Part shown: positions 16,743-24,781 of the stretch, piece after piece
Numbering within the stretch: the stretch's first letter is position 1
Layout of the letters: the number at the start of each line of letters is the position of its first letter
NCBI RefSeq assembly: GCF_003353175.1
Contig: NZ_QHKS01000004.1
Coordinates: 248,001 to 312,000 of the forward strand
Length of the DNA: 64,000 bases
Direction of reading: 5' to 3'
Origin: Paraburkholderia lacunae
GTDB lineage: Bacteria > Pseudomonadota > Gammaproteobacteria > Burkholderiales > Burkholderiaceae
Made by a program: the position numbers and the translations under genes
Notes under the pieces: model-generated
Seen by the model: the letters and a program-made list of their open reading frames with translations, nothing else
Database searches by the model: none
What the model was told of the DNA's origin: nothing

Positions 16743-19628
16743 TCAGTCGTTGTCCCGCATCGCCACTTTCTGCGGGCTACCCTTGATCCGCGGATAAGGC
16801 TTGCCGCCCATCATGCCCTTCCACAGCACACGGTTGAACTGATCCGCCGGTACTTCGTCGGCGTCATCGAAATTGAACTTCGCGGTCACCCTGGCCCAGT
16901 ACGTCGCGTCATGCTTCGGCGCGACGTCTGCGCCGGCCGCAAACTTCGTACCGGCTTCCTCTGTCATCTGGGCCACTTGGGTGGTCTTCAGTACCGTCGA
17001 GGCGACGGCCGTGTAATTCCACGAGGCCGAACCATGCACGTCGAACACGTCGGCCATCGGACGCTGGTAGGCGGTGTTGAGGTTCATGTGCTGCGTGCCG
17101 AGCACGTCTTCGATCGTGCGCAGCGCATTGACCTGGCTGTAACCCGTCCGAATCACCGCCCCCTGCTTCACGTAGGGGCCGACGATATACGCCGGGCCAC
17201 GGTGCGAGTCCACATGGTCAGGACCGTCCTGCACATCGTCTTCGGTCACGACGATCAGCGTGTCGTTCGCGTACGGGCTCTTTGCGACCGCTTCAACCAG
17301 GCGGCCGACGGCGAGGTCGTTATCGGCCTGCTGCGTCTCCGGTGTGTTCACGCCCGCGAAGGCGGTGCCGAACGAACCCATGTGATCATGGGACAGGCGC
17401 ACCAGTGACAGAGTCGGCAGACTGCCGCCCGCGACATACTGGTCGAATTCGCGTTTCCACTCGTTGAAACGCCACTGATCCGGATAGTTCTGGTCGAAGC
17501 CGCGGAAGTAAGCGTCAGTCAGCGACGCGAGTTTCGGATCGAGTGGTGCGACCTGGACAACGCCCGCTGCGTGCGGATCCGTCACGGGATTGGCCGCGGT
17601 GCCGATGCTGCCGATATTCTTCACGAGGAAGCCATAATTGCGGACCGTGCCGCCGGCAGCGAGTACTGCGTCGAAGATGTAGCCCTGCTGGTGGCCGAAC
17701 GGCGCGTCAGACGACGCGTGGTTGCCCGTGCCCGTCAGCAGGTTGTCCGTGCCGCCCGTGACACTGGCCGAGTTGTTGCTGTAGTTCGTGGTGCCGCTCG
17801 GACCGGCGGCCGCGTCGCGCTGCTGGACCGTCGCCCAGTTGACGGGCACGTTGCGGTTCGAGCCCTCGCTGTCATATGACAGGCCGCGATTGACCGCCGC
17901 ATAATTCATCTGCTGCGTGAGCGTCTCGGTATTGGTGACTCGGCCCTGCAGCGCCCACGACCAGCCGTCCATGCTGCCGTCGCCGGGGTTCATGAAATTG
18001 TCGAGCGTCACGAACTGGCTCGCCAGACGATGGAAGTTCGGCGTGATGGCCCGGCCAAACTGGCTCAGTCGCGGGTCGCCGTTACCGCCGTTGCCGAGAT
18101 CACCGAGGATCTGGTCGTACGTGCGGTTTTCCTTGACGATGTAGATCACGTGCTTGATGTGATTGTGCAGGAAGCCCATCACCTCGTTGTCCTGGTCATT
18201 GGAATCCGGGCGATAGAAGTTGTTGCGCGCGACCTGCTGGGTGAGCCGCGCCAGGTCGTTGTCCGTCGGCACCGGCGCACTGACCAACGATGCGCGCTCG
18301 AGCTGGAACTGGTATTCGTTCGACGCGCGCGCGGCGGCGGCCTGTGCCGCGGTGCCGCCCGACAGGTGGTCCGGGTTCGGACCGGTCACGCTCTTGCCGT
18401 TCACGACATACATCCACGAACCGTCTGCGCTGAACGTCACATCATGCGGTTCGAATGCGGTTGGGATCAGGCCGGTAACATGAAATGCGCGCGGGCCCCT
18501 CAGCGGAATCACCGCGATCTCGTTGGCGCCGGCATTCGTCGCGTACAGCGTGCCGCCGTCGCGCGACAGCGTCACCGAGTAGGTGCCTGCGCCGGTGTGT
18601 TCCTGACGGTGGTCGAGCACGCCGGCCGGCGCACGCGCATCGATCCTGGCCACCACGGCATTCGCGCTGGTATTGATCACCGCGACCTGGTCTGCATTGT
18701 CCTGTGCGACGTACAGCAGCGACTGCGATGCGTCCAGCGTCATGCCGAGCGCGTTGCCGTCGAGCTTGATGCGCTTGACCAGGCGGCCGTGTGACGGCGA
18801 CGAGATATCGATTGCGACGATTTCGCGATCGCGGTCCGACGAGACATAGGCCGTGTTGTTGCCCTTCACGACCACCGCGAACGGATAAGTGCCGCCGACA
18901 CCGCCCGGCGTGCCCTCGTTGCCGGAGAAGAACGGGCGCAGATCGTGCTCGTAACGCACCGAGTTGGAGGCGGTATCGATCACGCTGATCGAATCGTTGT
19001 AGTTATTGGCCACGACGAGCGTCTTGCCGTCGGCCGAAAGCGCGAGACCGCCCGCGTTCGGCTGCACGCCGATCCCCACGCCCTTCCCACTATGGCCGAG
19101 CGCGATCGTGGCCGACTGCACCCATGCGCCGCCGTGTTGGGTGTAAACCTGGACGACGTCATCATTGCCGCCCGTCGCATACAGCGTGTTGCCGTCGTGC
19201 GAGAACACCAGACCCACGAACGCGTTCGTCTGGTGGATCACCTGCTTGAGCTGCGGCCGGGTCTTGTTCGCGCCCGACACGTCGTACAGGAAGATGTACT
19301 GCGTCGAGTCGGCCGTGTCGACCGAACCGTCCGCGTTGTACAGCGAGTTCTGGCCCGCGGTGATGATCGCGAGCGTCTTGCCGTCCGGGCTCAACTGCGA
19401 ACGCACGGCTTCGCCAGCCACGAAATTCGGATGGGCCGGCAGGCCCGGATTCAGATATTGCTGAACCGCGCCGCGCACGACCAGCGGCGTGATCGACTGA
19501 CCGCTGGGCACGCGTGCGGTGTCGACAGCGCTGAGGTTGTCAGCGTGAGACTGCGCTACGAGCAGCACGGCCGACATGATGACGCCGAGCCGGAGCCCAG
19601 TCACGATATTGCGGGTTTTCATTTTCAT
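16743..19628 (-). CDS. Secreted two-domain protein: YncE-like beta-propeller fused to a phosphoesterase
   Basis: I place the start at 19628, where TGAGGAATCCT precedes the ATG, giving 961 residues. A signal peptide ends near QSHAD (about residues 25-30). Residues of roughly 60-430 form a seven-bladed YncE-type propeller with repeats such as GLALSADGKTLVVANNYNDS and ISVIDTASNSVR. Residues of roughly 490-880 form a phosphoesterase domain of the phospholipase C/acid phosphatase type (PF04185-like), starting HVIYIVKENRTYDQILGDLG, with DNFMNPGDGSMDGW, VVTEDDVQDGPDHVDSHRGP and further metal-ligand-like Asp/His. It likely acts in the periplasm or outside the cell on a phosphate ester. The substrate is unknown. 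A two-component system lies divergently beyond it. Confidence 0.85.
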   Translation of the reverse strand: MKMKTRNIVTGLRLGVIMSAVLLVAQSHADNLSAVDTARVPSGQSITPLVVRGAVQQYLNPGLPAHPNFVAGEAVRSQLSPDGKTLAIITAGQNSLYNADGSVDTADSTQYIFLYDVSGANKTRPQLKQVIHQTNAFVGLVFSHDGNTLYATGGNDDVVQVYTQHGGAWVQSATIALGHSGKGVGIGVQPNAGGLALSADGKTLVVANNYNDSISVIDTASNSVRYEHDLRPFFSGNEGTPGGVGGTYPFAVVVKGNNTAYVSSDRDREIVAIDISSPSHGRLVKRIKLDGNALGMTLDASQSLLYVAQDNADQVAVINTSANAVVARIDARAPAGVLDHRQEHTGAGTYSVTLSRDGGTLYATNAGANEIAVIPLRGPRAFHVTGLIPTAFEPHDVTFSADGSWMYVVNGKSVTGPNPDHLSGGTAAQAAAARASNEYQFQLERASLVSAPVPTDNDLARLTQQVARNNFYRPDSNDQDNEVMGFLHNHIKHVIYIVKENRTYDQILGDLGNGGNGDPRLSQFGRAITPNFHRLASQFVTLDNFMNPGDGSMDGWSWALQGRVTNTETLTQQMNYAAVNRGLSYDSEGSNRNVPVNWATVQQRDAAAGPSGTTNYSNNSASVTGGTDNLLTGTGNHASSDAPFGHQQGYIFDAVLAAGGTVRNYGFLVKNIGSIGTAANPVTDPHAAGVVQVAPLDPKLASLTDAYFRGFDQNYPDQWRFNEWKREFDQYVAGGSLPTLSLVRLSHDHMGSFGTAFAGVNTPETQQADNDLAVGRLVEAVAKSPYANDTLIVVTEDDVQDGPDHVDSHRGPAYIVGPYVKQGAVIRTGYSQVNALRTIEDVLGTQHMNLNTAYQRPMADVFDVHGSASWNYTAVASTVLKTTQVAQMTEEAGTKFAAGADVAPKHDATYWARVTAKFNFDDADEVPADQFNRVLWKGMMGGKPYPRIKGSPQKVAMRDND

Positions 19629-19985
19629 AGGATTCCTCATTACGCAATAGCCATCCCGGACCGGCGACCGATCTGGCATGACAGGCATGACCCGGCGCCG
19701 CTGCGTCGCCGTACGCTGCGCAAATGTGCCGGAATGTAATTTCTGGATATGTCGAATACGACCTGTCGAGCGAACCTCTCATCGGCCAGTGGGGCTTGAC
19801 CGACAAAGCGGTATTAAGTCACTGCCGAATGTCAACAGGATGACGTGTTTCTAGGCAGCCTCGACAATTACAGATTGTTACAATGCCGATTATCATATGA
19901 CAAACGGCCGGTCGCCCGCCGACGCGATGCTTGCCGACGTCCAGTCCGCAAAGGTCCAGCGAAATACGAGTCATTGCAGGCTGAA

Positions 19986-20255
19986 ATGGGCGCATTGCGG
20001 ACTGATCTGATCGACAAAAAGCGGATGCTCGAACGATCGGGTAAGACACTCGAGCAAGCTGAAGCCGATCTTCACCGCTTGCAACATGAACGTGAAAGGT
20101 TGCTTGCCGAACTGGCCGAAGCGCGCTGCAAGTTGGCGAGCGCTGCGCAACTCGTTGCCTCACTGGAAGCCCGTGCGACCGCTGCTGTGGCGCGTCCTTC
20201 GGACGGGATGTCCGGCCGCCGTGGCACGGCAGCATCGGGTAGCGGTAAGCGTTAG
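19986..20255 (+). CDS. Coiled-coil hypothetical protein, possibly 5'-frameshifted
   Basis: The intact frame encodes about 89 residues with a continuous coiled coil (MGALRTDLIDKKRMLERSGK, TLEQAEADLHRLQHERER, LLAELAEARCKLASAAQLV) and a disordered Gly/Ser/Arg tail. The ATG at 19986 has a poor ribosome site. Another frame from 19897 begins MTNGRSPADAMLADVQSAK and runs out near 19990. Together they look like one longer gene broken by a single-base shift around 19940-19960. No function is recognised. It precedes the response regulator gene by 57 bases. Confidence 0.45.
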   Translation: MGALRTDLIDKKRMLERSGKTLEQAEADLHRLQHERERLLAELAEARCKLASAAQLVASLEARATAAVARPSDGMSGRRGTAASGSGKR

Positions 20256-20312
20256 GCGTTGCCCCCAACGTATGACTGCCTGCCCGCTTGAATTCTCCTG
20301 GAGGACCGCGCA

Positions 20313-21002
20313 GTGAAAGTATTGATCATCGAGGACGACGCGGACATCGCCACCAACCTTTTCGATTATCTGGAAGGCAGCGGCTTTGACGTCGACATTG
20401 CGTCCAACGGAACTGCGGGCTTGCAGCTCGCGCTGACGCAGCACTGGGAAGCGATTTTGCTGGACCTGTCGCTGCCCGGCGTGGACGGTTTGACGATCTG
20501 CCGCAAACTGCGGGAAGAAGCACGTCGGGACACGCCGGTGCTGATGCTAACCGCGAAAGATACGCTCGACGACAAACTCGAGGGATTCGTGCACGGCGCG
20601 GACGACTACCTGGTCAAGCCGTTCTCGCTCAAGGAAGTCGGCGCACGGCTCCATGCACTGATCAAGCGCTACAAGGGCCAGGTGACGCAGGCGAGCCTGT
20701 GTTGCGCGGACGTGCGCTTTGATCTGGCGACGCTCACGGTGGAGCGCGCCGGAAGGCCTGTCAAGCTACCGCCGAAGTGCCTGCAACTGCTGCGCATCCT
20801 GATGCAATCGCCGAATCGGGTGTTTGGCCGGGCCGAACTCGAGGCCGATATCTGGGGCGAGCAATTGCCGGACAGCGATACGCTGCGCGCGCACGTCTAC
20901 ACGTTGCGACGTGCGCTGACCGCCGATGGTAAGGACGATCTCATTGAGACGGTACACGGTCTGGGCTACCGGTTCGTGGACAGCGATGCAGACGCGTCGT
21001 AG
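20313..21002 (+). CDS. Response regulator, OmpR family
   Basis: A GTG start follows a strong CTGGAGGACC site. The 229-residue product has a receiver domain with IEDD at 6-9, phospho-acceptor Asp51 in ILLDLSLPGVDG, the conserved Thr in MLTAKDTLDD and Lys in DDYLVKPFSLKE. A winged-helix domain follows, ending in RAHVYTLRRALTADGKDDLI and ETVHGLGYRFV. Its stop lies 17 bases inside the downstream sensor kinase gene. Its target is unknown; the nearby copper island and the phosphoesterase gene are both candidates. A decayed copy of its N-terminus lies at 11690. Confidence 0.88.
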   Translation: MKVLIIEDDADIATNLFDYLEGSGFDVDIASNGTAGLQLALTQHWEAILLDLSLPGVDGLTICRKLREEARRDTPVLMLTAKDTLDDKLEGFVHGADDYLVKPFSLKEVGARLHALIKRYKGQVTQASLCCADVRFDLATLTVERAGRPVKLPPKCLQLLRILMQSPNRVFGRAELEADIWGEQLPDSDTLRAHVYTLRRALTADGKDDLIETVHGLGYRFVDSDADAS

Positions 21003-22266
21003 CCTGCGCCTGAAGGTCGCGCTGGTCTTTTCCGCGCTGACGGTCCTGCTGCTCGTAGGCCAGGCGCTCGGCGTGAAGGCACTCGCCGAAGCGCAGGAGG
21101 AGCGACTCATCACTGCGCTGATCTCCGACGACATGGCGAGCCTCCTTCAAAGCTGGAGGTCGCAGCCAACGCTTGTGCCGCCGCTCGATCCGCGACTCGG
21201 CGGCCATGTCTCGGCAGGCGATCGCGTACGCGTACCGCTGCCTGCGTCGGTCGGGGATCTGCGCGATGGCACCCACGAGATCATCGTCGACGGCCGCGAA
21301 ATCCACGTGGCGGTCGCACACTTCGACGATGCGCGCGTCTATCGGATCTATGACTTCAGTACATACGAACAGCGTTTCAGGCAGGTGATTGACGCCCTGA
21401 TGATCGGCACCGGGATATTTGCCCTGCTGGCCTTCTGGCTCGCGTTCGGCCTGTCGGGCCTGCTGGTCCGGCAGGTCGCCGGCTTCGCCCGTGAGGTCAA
21501 CGCACTCAGGCACGGTGCGGCGACCACGCTGGATCCCGGCAAATACGATGAAGCGGAGGTCGTCCAGCTGGTCGAAGCGTTCAACGAATATCACGGTCGG
21601 ATGGCACAGATGATCGAGCGCGAAAAGGAGTTCGCCAGCAACGTCAGCCACGAATTGCGCACGCCGCTCACGGCGATCAAGACCAGCTGCGAACTTCTCG
21701 ACCAGGATGAGACGATGGGCACAAAGTCCAGGGCGCGGCTGCGACAGATCGATCGCGCGGCGGACAACATGACCGATCTCGTCAACGCGCTGCTGCTGCT
21801 CGCGCGCGAAGAGTCGTCGGCCGATGTCGGCCCGGTGCGCATCGCAAGCGCCATCGAGGACGCGCTGGATCCGTTTGCCATCGTTCTGACGGGCAAGGGA
21901 ATCGAGACGAGAATCGACATCGACAGCCGCCTGCGCATCGAGGCGAATCGGCCCGCGCTCGCGATCGTGCTGTCGAACCTGATCGACAACGCTGTGCGCT
22001 ACACGGACAGCGGCCAAATCCGTTTCACCTATGTGGGCGGCTGGTTGCATATCGAAGACTCGGGCTGCGGCATCCCGCCGGATGCACTGCCGCTGGTGTT
22101 CGAACGGTTCTATCAGGCTAAACCGCCGCGGCCCGGCAAACACGGGTTTGGCATCGGCCTGTCGATAGTCAGGAAGATCTGCGATCGCTACCACTGGTCG
22201 ATCAGACTCGATAGCGAGCCCGGGAAAGGAACGCGCGTATCCCTGTACCTGCCGCCGCTCGACTGA
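20986..22266 (+). CDS. Sensor histidine kinase
   Basis: The start at 20986 overlaps the regulator by 17 bases. The 426-residue protein has transmembrane helix 1 at about residues 9-30, a periplasmic domain at about 31-135 and helix 2 at about 137-160. A HAMP-like linker precedes the H box NVSHELRTPLTAIK with His222. The ATP-binding boxes are NLIDNAVRYTDSG, DSGCGIPPDALPL and GFGIGLSIVRKIC. It would phosphorylate the upstream OmpR-type regulator. The signal is not predictable from sequence. Confidence 0.88.
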   Translation: MQTRRSLRLKVALVFSALTVLLLVGQALGVKALAEAQEERLITALISDDMASLLQSWRSQPTLVPPLDPRLGGHVSAGDRVRVPLPASVGDLRDGTHEIIVDGREIHVAVAHFDDARVYRIYDFSTYEQRFRQVIDALMIGTGIFALLAFWLAFGLSGLLVRQVAGFAREVNALRHGAATTLDPGKYDEAEVVQLVEAFNEYHGRMAQMIEREKEFASNVSHELRTPLTAIKTSCELLDQDETMGTKSRARLRQIDRAADNMTDLVNALLLLAREESSADVGPVRIASAIEDALDPFAIVLTGKGIETRIDIDSRLRIEANRPALAIVLSNLIDNAVRYTDSGQIRFTYVGGWLHIEDSGCGIPPDALPLVFERFYQAKPPRPGKHGFGIGLSIVRKICDRYHWSIRLDSEPGKGTRVSLYLPPLD

Positions 22267-22332
22267 GATCTGTCCAATGCGGCGGCCCTGCCAGATTGGA
22301 ACATGCCGTTACCCAGACTGGGGCAGGCATGG

Positions 22333-22554
22333 TTACCCACTCGCCCCGCAGCAGCCTTGCAGTTGTTGCATCGGCGGGCACTTCACGGAACCGAACGAGC
22401 AGAACACGCAGCAGTCGCCCGGCCTGGCGTGCAGCAGGGCCTTGCAGTGGCTGCACTCGTAAAAGAACTGGCAGGCATCCGTGGGCATGGTTTCCCGTCG
22501 TGCAAAACCACAGTGCGGACAGGTCAGCACGGATTCCAGGACGATCGCATCCAT
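22333..22554 (-). CDS. GDCCVxC domain protein
   Basis: A 73-residue Cys-rich protein without a signal peptide. It has a CPHC pair near residue 12, further Cys at ECSHC, and the diagnostic GDCCVFCSFGSVKCPP motif before a final GCC. Proteins with this motif are known as GDCCVxC domain-containing (seleno)proteins and often accompany mer genes, so the clustered thiols probably bind soft metals. It ends the operon sigF-nrsF-merT-merP and begins eight bases after the merP stop. Handling of Cu(I) or Hg(II) in the cytoplasm is inferred. Confidence 0.75.
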   Translation of the reverse strand: MDAIVLESVLTCPHCGFARRETMPTDACQFFYECSHCKALLHARPGDCCVFCSFGSVKCPPMQQLQGCCGASG

Positions 22555-22561
22555 CGCGGCC

Positions 22562-22864
22562 TCACTTCTGCAGAGTCGAGGGATAGCCCGCATTCGCGGT
22601 CGCCCTGGTCAGAGCGTCGGGCTGGGCCTTGGCGGGGTCATAGGTGACCGTGGCGGTCTTCCCGTCGAAATCGACTTTCACGGCGCTCACGCCGGGTACT
22701 TTTTCAAGCGACTTCCGCACCGTGACCGGACAGAGTTCGCACGTCATGTTCTTCACGTCGAGCGTGACGGTCCTCGGCGCGGCGGCCAGCGTGAGGAGCG
22801 GCAAGGCGGCAAGCGCGGCAAGCGCGGCAATCGCGGCAATCGCGGCAATCGGCAGTTTGCGCAT
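22562..22864 (-). CDS. merP: Periplasmic mercuric/soft-metal binding protein MerP-like
   Basis: The 100-residue protein has an unusual signal peptide made of repeated Ala-Ile/Leu units (residues 5-27), cleaved near LAAA. The mature part is a single HMA ferredoxin-like domain with MTCELCPVTVRKSLEKVPGV holding the CxxC pair, then VKVDFDGKTATVTYDP. The extra Cys arrangement CELCPVT matches MerP. In mer systems MerP collects Hg(II) and hands it to MerT. Here merT is 12 bases upstream but merA and merR are absent from the window, and the operon begins with a sigma/anti-sigma pair, so the physiological metal may be copper. Confidence 0.82.
   Translation of the reverse strand: MRKLPIAAIAAIAALAALAALPLLTLAAAPRTVTLDVKNMTCELCPVTVRKSLEKVPGVSAVKVDFDGKTATVTYDPAKAQPDALTRATANAGYPSTLQK
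22808..22852. repeat. Five 9-bp tandem repeats inside the merP signal sequence
   Basis: Five units of GGCAAGCGC or GGCAATCGC lie head to tail on the plus strand. Read on the coding strand they encode the repeated Ala-Ile-Ala / Ala-Leu-Ala units of the MerP signal peptide. Slippage by whole units would keep the frame and change only the length of the hydrophobic core. Confidence 0.75.
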
Positions 22865-22876
22865 GGGAACCTCCTT

Positions 22877-23224
22877 TCAGGAGATCAATGGGGCCAATGA
22901 CGGCACGGCCAGCAGTCCGAGCAGCAGGACGGTGACGATCCAGAACGTCATCCGTCGTCGCTTCACCACGCCCGGATCGACGCACGGTGCGCCCGGCGCA
23001 CAGACCTGCGGCACCAGGTAGAGCTCGCGGAAGGCCAAGCCGAGAAACAGCAGCGTGAGCCCGATGAAGATGGGCCGGTAAGGCGCCATCGCCGTAAGGC
23101 TACCGACCCACGTGCCGCCGATGCCGAGCGCCAGCAGCACGAGCGGTGCGACACAGCACACCGACGCACCGACGGCGGCCAGTACGCCGGCGATCAGTGA
23201 ACCCTTTCCGGTGAGCGGCGTCAT
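22877..23224 (-). CDS. merT: Mercuric transport protein MerT-like
   Basis: The ATG at 23224 has an AAGGAG site six bases upstream. The 115-residue inner-membrane protein has three transmembrane helices. The first carries the vicinal Cys pair of MerT (GASVCCVAPLVLLALGIGG), and the loop after helix 2 holds a second pair in QVCAPGAPC. MerT imports Hg(II) for reduction by MerA. No reductase is encoded here; the partner MerP gene follows after 12 bases. The linked ECF sigma factor and divergent bufferin operon suggest a role in copper or general soft-metal traffic, which is inference. Confidence 0.85.
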   Translation of the reverse strand: MTPLTGKGSLIAGVLAAVGASVCCVAPLVLLALGIGGTWVGSLTAMAPYRPIFIGLTLLFLGLAFRELYLVPQVCAPGAPCVDPGVVKRRRMTFWIVTVLLLGLLAVPSLAPLIS

Positions 23225-23336
23225 GTCCATCTCCTTGAAGCGGTTTGCCCACGTGCGTCCCCGGATTCCGTGTCGTCGCCAACCTTCCGGGCTTCGGCCC
23301 GGGCGCACCTTCACCAATCGTCACTGTCCCGCAATC

Positions 23337-23993
23337 TCATCCCCGCGGCGCCACCCAGCCGAATAGCCGACGCCCATACAGGCCGCTGAGGGCCAGCAGC
23401 AGCAGCGCCACGCCGACATTCCACATCAGGATCATGACCGTCGCGTCGAGCGGATGGAGCAGCGACAGAGCGGCCGCGGTCATCGCGGCAACCGCAAGGC
23501 TCGCCGTCATCACGACAGGCGTCGGAGCCAGACGCGCCACGTACCGCAGCATGATGAGCATCGCCAGCGACAGCGGAACACCGGTGATCGCGAGCGTCGC
23601 AAAGCAGCGCGCGGTTTCGCCCGGCGAGATCCCGTCCGGCCCGATGCTCACCCAGTTCGTCAGACAGCCGTAACCCACCGTGGACATCCACACCATCACG
23701 GCGGGTGCAGGCAGCCATAGCCACCGTCGCGAGCGGCCCGGCACGCTCGCAATGAACGACGCCGTCGAGGCGAGCGCGGCGGTGATCAGGGCTGCCACCA
23801 CACCAACAACAAAGGTGGGTTGGCGCAGCTTGAGTACGAGATCAGGCCGCACGCCATGCACGAGCGCAACCAGTGCCAGCAACAGCGCCGCAAACAGCAG
23901 CCAGCACAGCGCCCGCGTCACAGGCGGTCGCAGGCGTCGCACCGGTTTCGCGTCCGCGACCAGCGAGTCGATCAGTTCAGGGGTTGAAGTCAT
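23337..23993 (-). CDS. nrsF: NrsF-type (DUF1109) membrane anti-sigma factor
   Basis: The 218-residue protein overlaps the sigma factor gene by four bases. After a short cytoplasmic N-terminus (residues 1-24, ELIDSLVADAKPVRRLRPP, the probable sigma-binding part) it has six hydrophobic helices, the DUF1109 pattern. NrsF sequesters SigF at the membrane in Caulobacter and releases it on metal stress. Cys110 and Cys130 are present in MSTVGYGCL and GETARC. At the position where family members usually read LHC this protein has LHP (residues 179-181), so the second of the two Cys reported as important in Caulobacter NrsF seems to be replaced. Sensing may differ. Confidence 0.82.
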   Translation of the reverse strand: MTSTPELIDSLVADAKPVRRLRPPVTRALCWLLFAALLLALVALVHGVRPDLVLKLRQPTFVVGVVAALITAALASTASFIASVPGRSRRWLWLPAPAVMVWMSTVGYGCLTNWVSIGPDGISPGETARCFATLAITGVPLSLAMLIMLRYVARLAPTPVVMTASLAVAAMTAAALSLLHPLDATVMILMWNVGVALLLLALSGLYGRRLFGWVAPRG

Positions 23994-24649
23994 GGCCGGC
24001 CACCCCGCTTTTCTATCAACCGGCGCAGATTCTTCATGGCCCGATGCGTGGCCACTTTCAGCGCCGCCACAGACATGCCGCTCGCGGCAGCGGCTTCCTT
24101 CAACGACATTTCTTCCAGTTTCAGCATTCGTACTGCGTCCCGTTGTCCGGCCGGCAGGTGCTCGACAGCGTCACGCAACACACTGGCATCCACCGCCTCT
24201 TCCTGTAGATTCGCTTCAGCAGCCTGAAAGGTTTCATGTTCCGGATCGAACGGTGCTTCGCGCACGCCCAGACGCCCCTGGCGCCGCAGCCCGTCGACGA
24301 TGCGCCGGTTGGCGATGGTGATCAGCCAGGGGCCGAATGGACGGGTTGGGTCGTACGTCTGACGCACCGTATGGAGGGTCAGCAGAATGTCCTGAACCGT
24401 ATCTTCGACGTCGCTCCGGTTGGCGATATGGCGGGCCGCGAGCGCCCGCAGATACGGCGTGATCGCTTCGAGAAGGCGCCGGTACGCGTCCCGGTCGCCC
24501 GATTGCGCGTGCGCCATCAGGATCGACCAGTCGAGCGTGCCGTCGGGGCGCGTCTCCGACGTTTCGGGAGGGTGATCAGCCTGGGCCGCATCGTGAGCAT
24601 TCCGTACGACACTCAGCGTCGGGCCAGGGCGGTGCATTCTGGAGGACAT
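23990..24649 (-). CDS. sigF: ECF RNA polymerase sigma factor, SigF type
   Basis: The protein of about 219 residues has sigma region 2 (AHAQSGDRDAYRRLLEAITP, then DVEDTVQDILLTLHTVRQTY, RPFGPWLITIANRRIVDGLR) and region 4 (LPAGQRDAVRMLKLEEMSLK, EAAAASGMSVAALKVATHRA). The pairing with a DUF1109/NrsF gene defines the SigF group, which responds to metals such as Cr, Cd and Cu in Caulobacter. The start is uncertain: GTG 24664, ATG 24649 and ATG 24637 share the frame and none has a strong ribosome site. The gene is first in an operon with nrsF, merT, merP and the GDCCVxC gene, and divergent from bufA. Confidence 0.87.
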   Translation of the reverse strand: MSSRMHRPGPTLSVVRNAHDAAQADHPPETSETRPDGTLDWSILMAHAQSGDRDAYRRLLEAITPYLRALAARHIANRSDVEDTVQDILLTLHTVRQTYDPTRPFGPWLITIANRRIVDGLRRQGRLGVREAPFDPEHETFQAAEANLQEEAVDASVLRDAVEHLPAGQRDAVRMLKLEEMSLKEAAAASGMSVAALKVATHRAMKNLRRLIEKRGGRP

Positions 24650-24706
24650 GTACGAATTCTGCACGTTTGGCCGGATGCCTGCGTGAATATAAATTTTGCG
24701 TGCTGC

Positions 24707-24732
24707 GTAACCTTTTCCCGTCGTCCGGCGAA
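24707..24732 (+). promoter_or_regulatory. SigF-type promoter of the bufferin operon
   Basis: GTAACC at 24707-24712 is followed by 16 bases and CGAA at 24729-24732. This is identical to the consensus described for SigF in Caulobacter crescentus (GTAACC-N16-CGAA). The bufA start lies 50 bases downstream, with an AGGAGGATGC ribosome site in between. No matching sequence was seen on the minus strand for the sigF operon itself. Confidence 0.75.
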
Positions 24733-24781
24733 TCTTCCTGCAGGTTGCGATTCTGCGACCCCAACCTCAGGAGGATGCAAA

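Noticed and set aside
16704..19739. Several plus-strand frames opposite the propeller/phosphoesterase gene
   Set aside because: They are Arg/His-rich shadows without ribosome sites; the minus-strand gene shows clear domains.
22333..23224. A classical mercury resistance operon
   Set aside because: MerT and MerP are present but merR and merA are not, and the operon starts with sigF-nrsF; I therefore do not call it a mer operon.
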